DNA of 64,000 nt, taken from positions 62,248 to 126,247 of the forward strand of contig NZ_KZ984567.1 of NCBI RefSeq assembly GCF_003574445.1, written 5' to 3'. The notes below the pieces were generated by a model that saw nothing but the letters and a program-made list of their open reading frames with translations, did not search any database and had not been told where the DNA came from. This DNA is from Streptomyces sp. YIM 130001. Its GTDB lineage: Bacteria; Actinomycetota; Actinomycetes; Streptomycetales; Streptomycetaceae. This document shows, in pieces, positions 24,449 through 32,882 of this stretch (the first letter of the stretch is position 1; every line of letters begins with the position of its first letter). The position numbers and the translations under genes were made by a program.

Positions 24449-25708
24449 TCAGAACTGGACCGGGTCCCGGCTGATCGGACAGGTCATGCAGTGGCCGCCG
24501 CCGCGGCCGCGGCCGAGTTCGGCGCCGACGATGGTGATGACCTCGATGCCCGCTTCACGGAGCAGGGCGTTGGTCTGGGTGTTGCGGTCGTAGGTGAAGA
24601 CCACGCCGGGCTCGAGGGCGACGGCGTTGTTGCCGCTGTCCCACTGCTGGCGTTCGGAGGCGTAGACGTCGCCACCGGTCTCGATGACGCGCAGTGTGGG
24701 CAGTCCCAATGCCCGGGCCACGACGTCGGTGAACGGGGTGGTGCCTTCGTCGGTGATGTCGAGTCCGGTCGCTTTGTCGCTGGGGCGCAGGGAGAAGGTG
24801 TGCACCGATTCCATGATCTTCGGGTAGAGCGTGACGACGTCCCGGTCGGCGAAGGTGAAGACCGTGTCGAGGTGCATGGCGGCCCGGAGTTTCGGCATGC
24901 CGGCGACGATGACGTGCTCGGCGGCGCCACGTTCGAAGAGGGCGGCGGCGACCTGGGTGATGGCCTGGCGTGAGGTGCGCTCGCTCATGCCCATCAGGAC
25001 CACGCCGCCTCCGACGGGCATGATGTCGCCGCCCTCGAAGGTCGACTGGCCCCACTCGGCCTCGGGGTCGCCCCACCACACCGTCGAGCCGACGAAGTCC
25101 GGGTGGAAGCGGTAGATCGCCTTCATCAGGAGGGTCTCGTCGCGGCGGGCCGGCCAGTACAGCGGGTTGAGGGTGACGCCGCCGTACAGCCAGCAGGTGG
25201 TGTCGCGGGTGTAGAGGGTGTTGGGCAGCGGTGGCATCAGGTATTCGCGTACGCCGCTGGATTCGCGGGCGAGGGCGATATAGCCGGTGCGGTAGTCCTC
25301 GGGGAGATCGGCGGTGGCGAGGCCGCCGATGAGGAACTCGGCGAGTGCGCGCGGGTCGAGGGACTCCAGGAAGGCGCGGGTGCCGTCGATGAGTCCGAGT
25401 CCCACCTCGTTGGCGACGATCTTGCGGTCGAGGAGCCAGCTGCGGGCGGTGTCGATCGCCATGGTCTGGGTGAGCAGGTCGTGCAGTTCGACGACCTCGA
25501 CGCCGCGGGCGGTCAGCTTCTCCACGAAGTCGGCGTGGTCGCGCTGCGCGTTCTCCACCCACATGACGTCGTCGAAGAGCAGCTCGGCCGCGTTCGACGG
25601 GGTGAGTCTGCGGTGGGCGAGGCCCGGCGAGCAGACGAGCACCTTGCGCAGCCTGCCCACCTCGGAGTGGACGCCGTAGGAGGTGGAGGGCTGGGGGTCC
25701 GGAGTCAT
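24449..25708 (-). CDS. arcA: Arginine deiminase
   Basis: 419 aa. Hydrolyses L-arginine to citrulline and ammonia, the first step of the arginine deiminase pathway. Catalytic elements are present: FEGGDIMPVG, MHLDTVFTF (catalytic His) and the nucleophilic Cys in GRGRGGGHCMTCPI near the C-terminus. Only 67 bp separate it from the upstream antiporter gene on the same strand, so the two form an operon. Ornithine carbamoyltransferase and carbamate kinase genes, needed to make ATP from citrulline, are not in the window. Confidence 0.95.
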   Translation of the reverse strand: MTPDPQPSTSYGVHSEVGRLRKVLVCSPGLAHRRLTPSNAAELLFDDVMWVENAQRDHADFVEKLTARGVEVVELHDLLTQTMAIDTARSWLLDRKIVANEVGLGLIDGTRAFLESLDPRALAEFLIGGLATADLPEDYRTGYIALARESSGVREYLMPPLPNTLYTRDTTCWLYGGVTLNPLYWPARRDETLLMKAIYRFHPDFVGSTVWWGDPEAEWGQSTFEGGDIMPVGGGVVLMGMSERTSRQAITQVAAALFERGAAEHVIVAGMPKLRAAMHLDTVFTFADRDVVTLYPKIMESVHTFSLRPSDKATGLDITDEGTTPFTDVVARALGLPTLRVIETGGDVYASERQQWDSGNNAVALEPGVVFTYDRNTQTNALLREAGIEVITIVGAELGRGRGGGHCMTCPISRDPVQF

Positions 25709-25775
25709 CGGGTGCCTTTCCTGGTACGCGCCGGGGCTCGTCGGCGATGCTGCTGCGGTCTGCGGGCCGTCGGGG

Positions 25776-27224
25776 TCACAGGCTGATCCATCCGACGGCC
25801 AGGGCCACGACGCCGACCACGGCGCCGGCCACGGAGACGGCGAGGATGACCAGTTCGCGCGGCGAGAAGACGCGGCGGCCCTGTTCCCGTCGTGCCATGA
25901 CGAACAGGATGGTGGCGGGGGCGTAGATGATCAGGGAGACCAGGAGGTACTTGAAGCCGGCCGCGTAGATCAGGAACACGGTGTAGAGGGTCGCCAGGAT
26001 GCTGATGGTCAGGTCGCGGCTGCGGCCGCCGATGCCGCCGTCGTCGGGGCTGCGCAGGATCTTCACGGCGTAGGCGGCGGCGAGCAGGAACGGGATCAGG
26101 GTCAGCGAACTGGTCAGGTCGAGCGCGAAGTTGAAGGCGTCGTCGGAGAAGTAGGTGACGACGAGGACGACCTGGGTCAGGCAGGTCGTCATGACCAGGG
26201 CGGGCACGGGTACGTCGGCGGCGGTGGCGCGGCCGAGGAAGCGGGGCATGTCCTTGTCGCGGGCGGCCACGTAGAGGACCTCGGCGGACATCAGGGTCCA
26301 GGCCAGGTAGGCGCCGAGTACCGAGACGATCAGGCCGATGCTGATGAAGACCTTGCCCCAGGTGCCGACCGCTTCCTCGAGTACGCCTGCCATGGAGGGC
26401 TGCCGCAGATCGGCGATCTCGCCCATCGGGAGGATGCCGTACGAGACGATCGTGACCGAGGCGAAGATCGCGAAGACGCTCAGGAAGCCGAGGATGGTGG
26501 CGCGTCCGACGTCCTCGCGGCGCTTGGCGTGGCGGGAGTAGACGCTGGCGCCCTCGACGCCAAGGAACACGAAGACGGTGACCAGCATGGTGCCCTTGAC
26601 CTGCTCGAACAGGGATCCTGCGTAGTCGGCCCCGGCGAAGTTGTCGGCGAACACCGAGGGCTCGAAATAGATCACGGCGAGCAGGACGAAGACGAGGATC
26701 GGCACGATCTTGGCGACGGTGACGATGCGGTTGATCGCGGCGGCTTCCTTCACTCCGCGGCTGATCAGGTAGAAGAACAGCCACAGGCCGACCGATGAGA
26801 GGACGACGGCGAGCACGGTGTCGCCGTCGCCGAGCGCGGGCCAGATCGCGCCGATGGTCGACATGATCAGGACCCAGTAGGTGACGTTGCCGACGCAGGC
26901 GCTGGCCCAGTAGCCGAAGGCGGCGAAGAAGCCGAGGTACTCGCCGAAGCCGGCCTTGGCGTAGGCGTAGACACCGGCGTCGAGCTGCGGTCTGCGCAGG
27001 GCGAGGGCCTGGAAGACGAAGGCCAGCATCAGCATGCCGAGGCCGGCGATGGCCCAGGCGATGAGGGCGCCGGCCACTCCCGTCTCGGCCGCGAAGCGTC
27101 CGGGCAGCGAGAAGACGCCGGCGCCGACCATCGAACCGACGACCATCGCCGTGAGCGTGAGCAGCGTCAGCTTGGCGGCCGTCGGCGTGGAGGCGCTCGC
27201 GCCCTTGGTGTCGGCGTCGGCCAT
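25776..27224 (-). CDS. arcD: APA-family amino acid antiporter, probable arginine:ornithine/citrulline exchanger
   Basis: 482 aa from ATG 27224 with GAGGGGTGAC upstream. About 12 transmembrane helices; the family signature VVGSMVGAGVFSLPGRFA is at the N-terminus (TM1 unwinding region), and GVFVYAKAGF-like residues (DAGVYAYAKAGFGEYLGFFA) and YLAWTLMSAEVLYVAARDKD follow. Co-transcription with arginine deiminase points to arginine uptake in exchange for ornithine or citrulline. A small inverted repeat TATG-GCA-CATA at 27337-27347 lies upstream but does not match an ARG box. Confidence 0.88.
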   Translation of the reverse strand: MADADTKGASASTPTAAKLTLLTLTAMVVGSMVGAGVFSLPGRFAAETGVAGALIAWAIAGLGMLMLAFVFQALALRRPQLDAGVYAYAKAGFGEYLGFFAAFGYWASACVGNVTYWVLIMSTIGAIWPALGDGDTVLAVVLSSVGLWLFFYLISRGVKEAAAINRIVTVAKIVPILVFVLLAVIYFEPSVFADNFAGADYAGSLFEQVKGTMLVTVFVFLGVEGASVYSRHAKRREDVGRATILGFLSVFAIFASVTIVSYGILPMGEIADLRQPSMAGVLEEAVGTWGKVFISIGLIVSVLGAYLAWTLMSAEVLYVAARDKDMPRFLGRATAADVPVPALVMTTCLTQVVLVVTYFSDDAFNFALDLTSSLTLIPFLLAAAYAVKILRSPDDGGIGGRSRDLTISILATLYTVFLIYAAGFKYLLVSLIIYAPATILFVMARREQGRRVFSPRELVILAVSVAGAVVGVVALAVGWISL

Positions 27225-27477
27225 GTCACCCCTCGTTGGCGCGACCGGGCCTCGGCTTGCCGGTGCCGCACCCGGTCGTGGGCGTCGCCGGGGGACGGAC
27301 TCCCCGGTCGGGACAATCAAGGCCACATTAGGGATGTATGGCACATATGCGCGCGCTGGGATGTGCCGATGGACGGACGCGGTGGGCGGCGGCGCTGGGC
27401 GGGTGGCCGCGCGGGACCGCGGTTTCGCGGGCCCGGGCGGCCTGCTTGTGCGAGGTGATCGGCCAGGGCGGTCGGGC

Positions 27478-28173
27478 TCAGGGTGTCTTCTGTGCGGGCC
27501 GGCCAGCGGCCTCGAGGTCTCCGGTCAGCTGCGACCAGTGGACGGTACGTCCGCACCAGCGCTCGAGCAGGGTCCGGTCGTGGCCGACGGCGAGGAGGCC
27601 CGCACCGCTCTCGCGCCGGTAGTCCTCGACGACCGCGACCAGGGCAGCGGTGGTGGAAGCGTCCAGCATGGCCGTCATCTCGTCGCACACCAGGTAGCGC
27701 GGGCGGAGCACCAACGCTCGGGCCAGGCAAGCGCGTTGGAGCTGGCCGTCGCTCACTTCGTGGGGACGGCGGCCGAGGAGGTCGGCGCCGAGTCCGACGG
27801 TTTCGGCGAGTTCCGGCAGGCGCTGGGGGATCTCGTCGGCGCGGCCGACGGCCCGCAGGGGTTCGGCGATCAGGGCGGACAGGCGCAGCCGGGGGTCGGC
27901 GCTCAGGCGCGGCTGCTGGAAGACGACGCCGAAGGCGGTGCGCAATTCGCGGGACGCGCGGTAGCGCCAGTCGTGCACGGTCACGCCGTCCACGGCCACC
28001 CGGCCCGACTCCGGCCGGTGCAGCAGCGCGGCCACCCGGGCGAGGGTGGACTTGCCGCAGCCGCTCGGCCCGAGGAGGCCGACGGACTCGCCCTGGTCGA
28101 CGTCCAGGTCGATGTCCCGCAGTACGGGGCGGCGTGCCTCGTATCCGGCGGTGATGGCGTGGAGTTCAAGCAC
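27478..28173 (-). CDS. nikE: ABC transporter ATP-binding protein, NikE/DppF type
   Basis: 231 aa from GTG 28173 (GGAGG upstream), overlapping the previous gene by 8 nt. Walker A GPSGCGKST at about 35-43, Q-loop FQQPRLS, signature VSDGQLQRA (a variant of LSGGQ), Walker B YLVCDEMTAML and H-loop VGHD. Second ATPase of the five-gene operon. It is short for a DppF homologue, lacking the usual C-terminal oligopeptide-type Cys-rich extension, as in NikE. Confidence 0.9.
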   Translation of the reverse strand: MLELHAITAGYEARRPVLRDIDLDVDQGESVGLLGPSGCGKSTLARVAALLHRPESGRVAVDGVTVHDWRYRASRELRTAFGVVFQQPRLSADPRLRLSALIAEPLRAVGRADEIPQRLPELAETVGLGADLLGRRPHEVSDGQLQRACLARALVLRPRYLVCDEMTAMLDASTTAALVAVVEDYRRESGAGLLAVGHDRTLLERWCGRTVHWSQLTGDLEAAGRPAQKTP

Positions 28174-29176
28174 GCTGGACCTCCAGGGCGTGGTGGCAGG
28201 CCACCGAGTCCTCGAACACGGGCGGTCGGGCGCAGGCCGCGGTCGCCCGTGGGCAGCGTGCCGCGAAGGCGCAGCCGTCGGGCAGAGCGGTCAGTTCCGG
28301 CGGCATGCCCGGGATCGGGCTGAACTCCCGCTCGGGCAGGGCGTCCAGGAGCCCCTTGGCATACGGGTGGCGGGGACCGCGAGCGCCGAAGAAGTCCGGG
28401 GCGTCGGCGATCTCCACGATGCGGCCCGCGTACATCACCGCGACGCGGTCCGCGATCCGCTCGGCGGCGGCCAGGTCGTGGGTGATCATCAGCAGTGCCC
28501 GGCTGTCGCCGGTGTGCCGCTTCAGCTCGTCCACCGTGCGCTCGACCAGGTCGCGGTCGAGGCCGGTGGTGGGTTCGTCGGCGAGCAGCAGCGGGGCGTC
28601 GCCGATGAGGGCGAGTGCGGTGGCGGCGCGCTGAGCGAGTCCACCGGAGAGTTCGTGCGGGTAGCGGTCGAGATGGTCGGCGGGGAACGCGGCGCGCTCT
28701 GCGGCCTGTTCGGCTGCCGGGCGTACCTCCGCGCGGCGCAGGCCGGTGAGTTCGCGGACGGTCTCCTCGAGTTGGGCGCGCACGGTGCGTACGGGGGTGA
28801 GGTGGGCGGCCGGTGACTGAGGCACCAGGCCGATGCGCCGGCCGCGCACGGAGCGTGCGAGTACCTCCTCCCCCGCGGTCAGCAGGTCGGTGTCGCCGAG
28901 GTGGGCGGACCCGGCGGTCTCGGCGTTGCCCGGCAGGAGTCCGAGCAGGGCGGAGGCAAGGACGGACTTGCCGCACCCGCTCTCCCCGACCAGGGCGAGG
29001 CATTCGCCGAGGCCCAGGTCGAACCGGACGTCCGTGACGGCTCGTACGAGGGTGTCCCCGCGCATCCGGAAGCGCACCGAGAGCCCGCGCACGCGGAGCA
29101 CGGGTTCGGCGACTGCGGGCTCGGGGGCCACTGTGGTGCCGGGTCCGTCCGGCGGCGTCGCGTCGTCAGGCGTCAC
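28166..29176 (-). CDS. nikD: ABC transporter ATP-binding protein, NikD/DppD type
   Basis: 336 aa from GTG 29176, overlapping the permease stop (GTGA). Walker A GESGCGKS, signature ELSGGLAQRA, Walker B LLLADEPTTGLD and H-loop ITHD. The C-terminal oligopeptide/dipeptide ABC extension carries cysteines in LPDGCAFAARCPRATAACA, which in relatives bind an Fe-S cluster. Energises import with NikE. Confidence 0.92.
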   Translation of the reverse strand: MTPDDATPPDGPGTTVAPEPAVAEPVLRVRGLSVRFRMRGDTLVRAVTDVRFDLGLGECLALVGESGCGKSVLASALLGLLPGNAETAGSAHLGDTDLLTAGEEVLARSVRGRRIGLVPQSPAAHLTPVRTVRAQLEETVRELTGLRRAEVRPAAEQAAERAAFPADHLDRYPHELSGGLAQRAATALALIGDAPLLLADEPTTGLDRDLVERTVDELKRHTGDSRALLMITHDLAAAERIADRVAVMYAGRIVEIADAPDFFGARGPRHPYAKGLLDALPEREFSPIPGMPPELTALPDGCAFAARCPRATAACARPPVFEDSVACHHALEVQRA

Positions 29177-30039
29177 AGCATGAGCTCCGATCGGCGGCGT
29201 GGGTTGAGGCGTTCGCGCCAGGCGCCCGCGAGGCCGGCGATGGCGAGGGTGGGCACGATGATGAACAGGCCGGGGAAGAGCGTCGGCCACCAGTCCCCCG
29301 CGAGCAGTGATCCGCGCGCGCTCTGCACCAGGGTGCCGAGGCTGGCCTGATGGGTGGGAAGCCCGAGTCCGAGGAACGACAGCGCGGACTCGTGCCAGAT
29401 GGCGTGCGGCACCATCAGCACCGCGGCGAGCCCCGCCTGCGGCAGCACCCCGGGCACCAGGTGGCGTACGGTCACCCGCCAACGCGAGGCTCCGCCGGAT
29501 ATGGCCGCGTCGACGTAAGGCCGTGAGCGCAGGGAGAGCACTTCGGCGCGCACGATCCGGGCGGTGGACAGCCAGTGGGTGAGCCCGACGGAGATCACCA
29601 CCGGCCACACTCCGGGCCGGAACATCGCCACGATGAAGATGCCGAGCAGCAGGTGCGGAACGGAGGAGAAGAGGTCCACCAGACGCATCACGACCCGGTC
29701 GGCCCAACCGCCGAACGCCGCTGCCACCGCCCCGACCGCGGTCCCGATGACGGTCGCCACCACGGCGGCGACCACGCCGACGAGCAGCGAGACCCGTAGA
29801 CCGTAGACGCAGCGCAGGAGCAGGTCGCGCCCCACGTCGTCGGTGCCGAACGGGTGGGCGAGGGAGGGGGCTTGGAGCTTGGCGCCGAGATCGACGGCCT
29901 GTTCGTCGAGGTTCGCCAGGGGTGGTACGACGAGGACGGCGAGGATCACCAGGCCGACGACGACGGCGGAGCCGCGTACCCGCCAGGCGCGAGTGGATCG
30001 GCGGGGTGCGGCGGCGGTGCGCCAGGCGAGGTCAGCCAT
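29173..30039 (-). CDS. nikC: ABC transporter permease, NikC/DppC type
   Basis: 288 aa with about six transmembrane helices. Conserved permease features HPFGTDDVGRDLLLRCVYGL near the N-terminus and the EAA loop PYVDAAISGGASRWRVTVRH. Overlaps the upstream permease by 8 nt and the downstream ATPase by 4 nt, so the operon is translationally coupled. Confidence 0.92.
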   Translation of the reverse strand: MADLAWRTAAAPRRSTRAWRVRGSAVVVGLVILAVLVVPPLANLDEQAVDLGAKLQAPSLAHPFGTDDVGRDLLLRCVYGLRVSLLVGVVAAVVATVIGTAVGAVAAAFGGWADRVVMRLVDLFSSVPHLLLGIFIVAMFRPGVWPVVISVGLTHWLSTARIVRAEVLSLRSRPYVDAAISGGASRWRVTVRHLVPGVLPQAGLAAVLMVPHAIWHESALSFLGLGLPTHQASLGTLVQSARGSLLAGDWWPTLFPGLFIIVPTLAIAGLAGAWRERLNPRRRSELML

Positions 30040-30997
30040 CGAAGCCCACCCTCGGGTCGGCGAGGCCGTAGAGCAGGTCGGCGAGCAGGTTGCCGAGCAG
30101 TACGGCCACGGTGGCGAGCACGGTCAGGGCGGCGAGGAGCGGGAAGTCGACGGAGGTGGCGGCCTCGACGGTCGCGGCGGCGATGCCGGGCCAGCTGAAG
30201 ACGGTCTCCACCAGGAGTGCGCCGGTGATGAGTTCGGGCACCCTGGATCCGATCAGCGTGAGGACGGGCAGCATGCCGGAGCGCAGGGCGTGTCCGACGA
30301 GGACGGTGCGGGGTGCCAGTCCGCGCGCCCGTGCGCCGCGTACCGGGTCCTCCTCGAGCGCCTCGGCCACCCCTTGTCGTACGTAGAGCATGAACCAGGG
30401 CAGTTGGGATACGGCGAGTACGGCGGCGGGCAGGGCGAGGTGGCTGAGGACCTGGCCGGCGGAGACGGTGGCGCTGCCGGTGTCGGTGAGGCCGCCGGCC
30501 GGCAGGACACCGAGCTTGAGGGCGAACAGCCAGACGGCGAGGAGCCCGAGCCAGAACGGCGGGGCGGCCTCCAGGGTGTAGGCGAGGGAGCTGACGGCCC
30601 GGTCGAGCCAGCCGCCCTGACGGCGGGCGGCGAGCACACCGAGCGCGGTGCCGACGAGGACGGCGACGACGAAGGCGACCGCGGCGAGCAGCACGGACCA
30701 GCCGAGGCGTTCGGTGACGACGTCGGTCACGGGCTGGCGCATGACGCCGGAGTTCCCGAGGTCGCCGTGCAGGGCGGCGGTGAGCCAGTCCCACCAGCGG
30801 GTGACCAGCGGCTGGTCGACGCCGAGGTTCTCGCGGAGCTGGTCCAGGTTCTCCTGCGACGCGGTCAGGCCCGCGGTGCCCGCGTAGGCCTTGACCGGGT
30901 CGAACGGGGAGGCCTCGGCGATCGCGAAGACCCCGAAGGTCACGGCGATGATCACCGGGACGGCGAACAGCGCCCGCCGCAGGGTCATGCGTCCCAT
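30032..30997 (-). CDS. nikB: ABC transporter permease, NikB/DppB type
   Basis: 321 aa from ATG 30997, preceded by GGGGAG. N-terminal helix RRALFAVPVIIAVTFGVFA, then the family segment GVDQPLVTRWWDWLTAALHG, DLGNSGVMRQPV, and an EAA loop (YVRQGVAEALEEDPVRGARA). Heterodimeric partner of NikC. Confidence 0.92.
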   Translation of the reverse strand: MGRMTLRRALFAVPVIIAVTFGVFAIAEASPFDPVKAYAGTAGLTASQENLDQLRENLGVDQPLVTRWWDWLTAALHGDLGNSGVMRQPVTDVVTERLGWSVLLAAVAFVVAVLVGTALGVLAARRQGGWLDRAVSSLAYTLEAAPPFWLGLLAVWLFALKLGVLPAGGLTDTGSATVSAGQVLSHLALPAAVLAVSQLPWFMLYVRQGVAEALEEDPVRGARARGLAPRTVLVGHALRSGMLPVLTLIGSRVPELITGALLVETVFSWPGIAAATVEAATSVDFPLLAALTVLATVAVLLGNLLADLLYGLADPRVGFDG

Positions 30998-31029
30998 GGC
31001 TCCCCAGGGGAGGCCTCGTACGGCGGTCT

Positions 31030-32628
31030 TCACTTGCTGGGCTGCCAGTCCTCGATGTTCCACCAAGGGCCGGTCGCGAAGCCGTGGTCGTGCGGCTCGA
31101 CCTGGGTGGTGAGGTCGCCGAACTTCTTGTCGAGGACGTAGACGTGGTCGATGTGGGTGAGGAAGGTGTAGCCGGGGTCCTTCACCAAGGCGCGCTGGAT
31201 GCTGTCGTAGGCGGACTTGCGCTTGGCGCGGTCGTCCGTGCGGCGGGCCTCGTCGAGGGCCTTGTCGACGGCCGGATTGTCGTAGTACCCCATGTTGTTG
31301 AAGCCGTCACCCGCCAGGTCGGACTTGAGCAGGGTGTACTGGTCGAAGTCCGGGTCCGCCGGTGCGCCGCCGCCGGCGAGGACGGCGTCGGACTTCATCC
31401 GCGGCTGGATGACCTCCCAGGTGCCCGCCTGGACCTTGATCTGGATGCCGGCCTTCTTGGCGTCGGAGGCGTAGGCGAGGGCGTGGTCCTGGCGGAGCTT
31501 GTCACCGGAGAGGTACCAGAGCGGGAAGGTGGCCTTGACGCCGTTCTTGCGGCGGATGCCGTCGGAGCCGGGCTTCCAGCCGGCGTCGTCGAGGATCTTC
31601 TCGGCCTCGGCCAGGTCGTGGCTGCGTTCGGTGCCCTTGGTGAACCATTCGCTGTCGGTCGGCACCGGTCCGTAGGCCGCCTTGCCGGCGCCGTAGAGGA
31701 TGGAGTCGACCATGGCCTTGCGGTCGACGGCGAGGTCGAGGGCGCGGCGCACGTCGGTGTCGCCGGCGACCTTGTTGTCCGTGGGCAGGGTGACGACGCG
31801 GTAGTCGAAACTCTTGGCCTCGAGGGTCTGCTTGTCGTCGTCCTTGGCGAAGGTCCCCGCGAGGTTGGGCGGCAGGATCGCGCCGTCCAGGTCGCCGCTG
31901 CGCAGGCGGGTGGCGCGGACATCGTCGTCCTTGATGATCGCCATGGTGAAGTCCTTCACCTTCGGCGCTCCGCCCCAGTAGCGGGAGTTGGCCTTGAAGG
32001 TGAGCTTCTCGCCCTTGGACCACTTGACCAGCTTGTACGGGCCGGTGCCGACGGGTTTGGTGGTGAAGGCGCCGGTGTTCACGTTCTGCTCGCCGGCGAT
32101 GTGCTTCGGGGCGATGGGCAGGACGGTCCGCTCGGCGAACGGCGCGTAGGGGTACTTGAGGTGGAAGACCACCGTCCGCTCGCCCTTGGCCTCGACGCTG
32201 TCGAGGGCGTCCAGTTCGGTCTTGGAGGCGTTGTTCGTCTTCTTGTCGAGGATGGTGTCGTAGGTGAAGACGACGTCGTCGGCGGTGAAGGGTTTGCCGT
32301 CGCTGAACTCGACGCCCTTGCGCAGCCGGTAGGTGTACGTGCGCCCGTCGTCGCTGATCTTCGGGAGTTCGGTGGCGAGTGCCGGCTTCAGCTTCATGTC
32401 GGCGTCGTGGGTGAGCAGGCCGTCGAAGATCTTGGAGTTGCCGTCCTTGCCGTAGCCGAGGAGCGGGCTGAGGCTGTCCGGTTCGTAGGCGATGCCGACC
32501 ACGGCGGAGGTCTTCGCGCCGCCACCCGAACCGGAATCGCCGCCGGGGGCCGAGCACGCCGAGGCGGCTACCGCGAGGGCGGCCGCCGCCGCGGTCGTGC
32601 CGGTTGCCCGTATCCAACGGCCCGTCAT
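31030..32628 (-). CDS. nikA: ABC transporter substrate-binding lipoprotein, NikA/DppA family (SBP_bac_5)
   Basis: 532 aa from ATG 32628. Lipoprotein signal ALAVAASAC with Cys at about 22. SBP family 5 features: GIAYEPDSLSPLLGYGKDGN, FSDGKPFTADDVVFTYDTI, VGTGPYKLVKWSKGEKL and a C-terminal PGYTFLTHIDHVYVL. The N-terminal region is shorter than in oligopeptide binders, closer to nickel-type receptors. A Nur-box-like palindrome in its promoter supports nickel uptake; peptide transport cannot be excluded. First gene of the operon. Confidence 0.88.
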   Translation of the reverse strand: MTGRWIRATGTTAAAAALAVAASACSAPGGDSGSGGGAKTSAVVGIAYEPDSLSPLLGYGKDGNSKIFDGLLTHDADMKLKPALATELPKISDDGRTYTYRLRKGVEFSDGKPFTADDVVFTYDTILDKKTNNASKTELDALDSVEAKGERTVVFHLKYPYAPFAERTVLPIAPKHIAGEQNVNTGAFTTKPVGTGPYKLVKWSKGEKLTFKANSRYWGGAPKVKDFTMAIIKDDDVRATRLRSGDLDGAILPPNLAGTFAKDDDKQTLEAKSFDYRVVTLPTDNKVAGDTDVRRALDLAVDRKAMVDSILYGAGKAAYGPVPTDSEWFTKGTERSHDLAEAEKILDDAGWKPGSDGIRRKNGVKATFPLWYLSGDKLRQDHALAYASDAKKAGIQIKVQAGTWEVIQPRMKSDAVLAGGGAPADPDFDQYTLLKSDLAGDGFNNMGYYDNPAVDKALDEARRTDDRAKRKSAYDSIQRALVKDPGYTFLTHIDHVYVLDKKFGDLTTQVEPHDHGFATGPWWNIEDWQPSK

Positions 32629-32658
32629 GGGCGCACCTCTGTTCAAGATCGACAGTTG

Positions 32659-32675
32659 TTGCGAACGATTCGCAA
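32659..32675. promoter_or_regulatory. Nur-box-like palindrome before the nik operon
   Basis: TTGCGAA-CGA-TTCGCAA, perfect 7-bp arms, 30-47 bp upstream of the nikA start. On the operon strand it reads TGCGAATCGTTCGCA, matching the Streptomyces Nur (Fur-family nickel repressor) box tGCaa-N5-ttGCA at 8 of 10 positions. Nickel-dependent repression of the operon is inferred. Confidence 0.55.
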
Positions 32676-32788
32676 TTATGCCGTACGACCCAGCGGGCCG
32701 TGCAGCCCCTGTGTCGACAAAACGACGAGAGACCAACTCCCGCGCCGGTACGGGTCGTTGACAAGGCAACTGGACCTTCGGGACGCTG

Positions 32789-32814
32789 TGAAAGCATCCT
32801 TTCAACGTTGTAAG
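32789..32814. promoter_or_regulatory. Overlapping palindromes before the GH43 gene
   Basis: TGAAAG-CATC-CTTTCA (32789-32804) overlaps CTTTCAACGTTGTAAG (32799-32814). The second is a 16-bp palindrome with one mismatched pair and the same CAACGTTG core as the operator-like site beside lacI at 1072-1087. They lie 69-94 bp before the GH43 start, in a LacI-operator position. Confidence 0.5.
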
Positions 32815-32882
32815 GGGCATCTCCGCATCAACCCGTCCCTCATCGGACGCGGTGCGGCACAGCCCCGGAGAGGTAAGGGCTC

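Noticed and set aside
27337..27347. Possible ARG box (AhrC/ArgR site) before the arcD-arcA operon.
   Set aside because: TATG-GCA-CATA is only 11 bp and does not match the 18-bp ARG box consensus.
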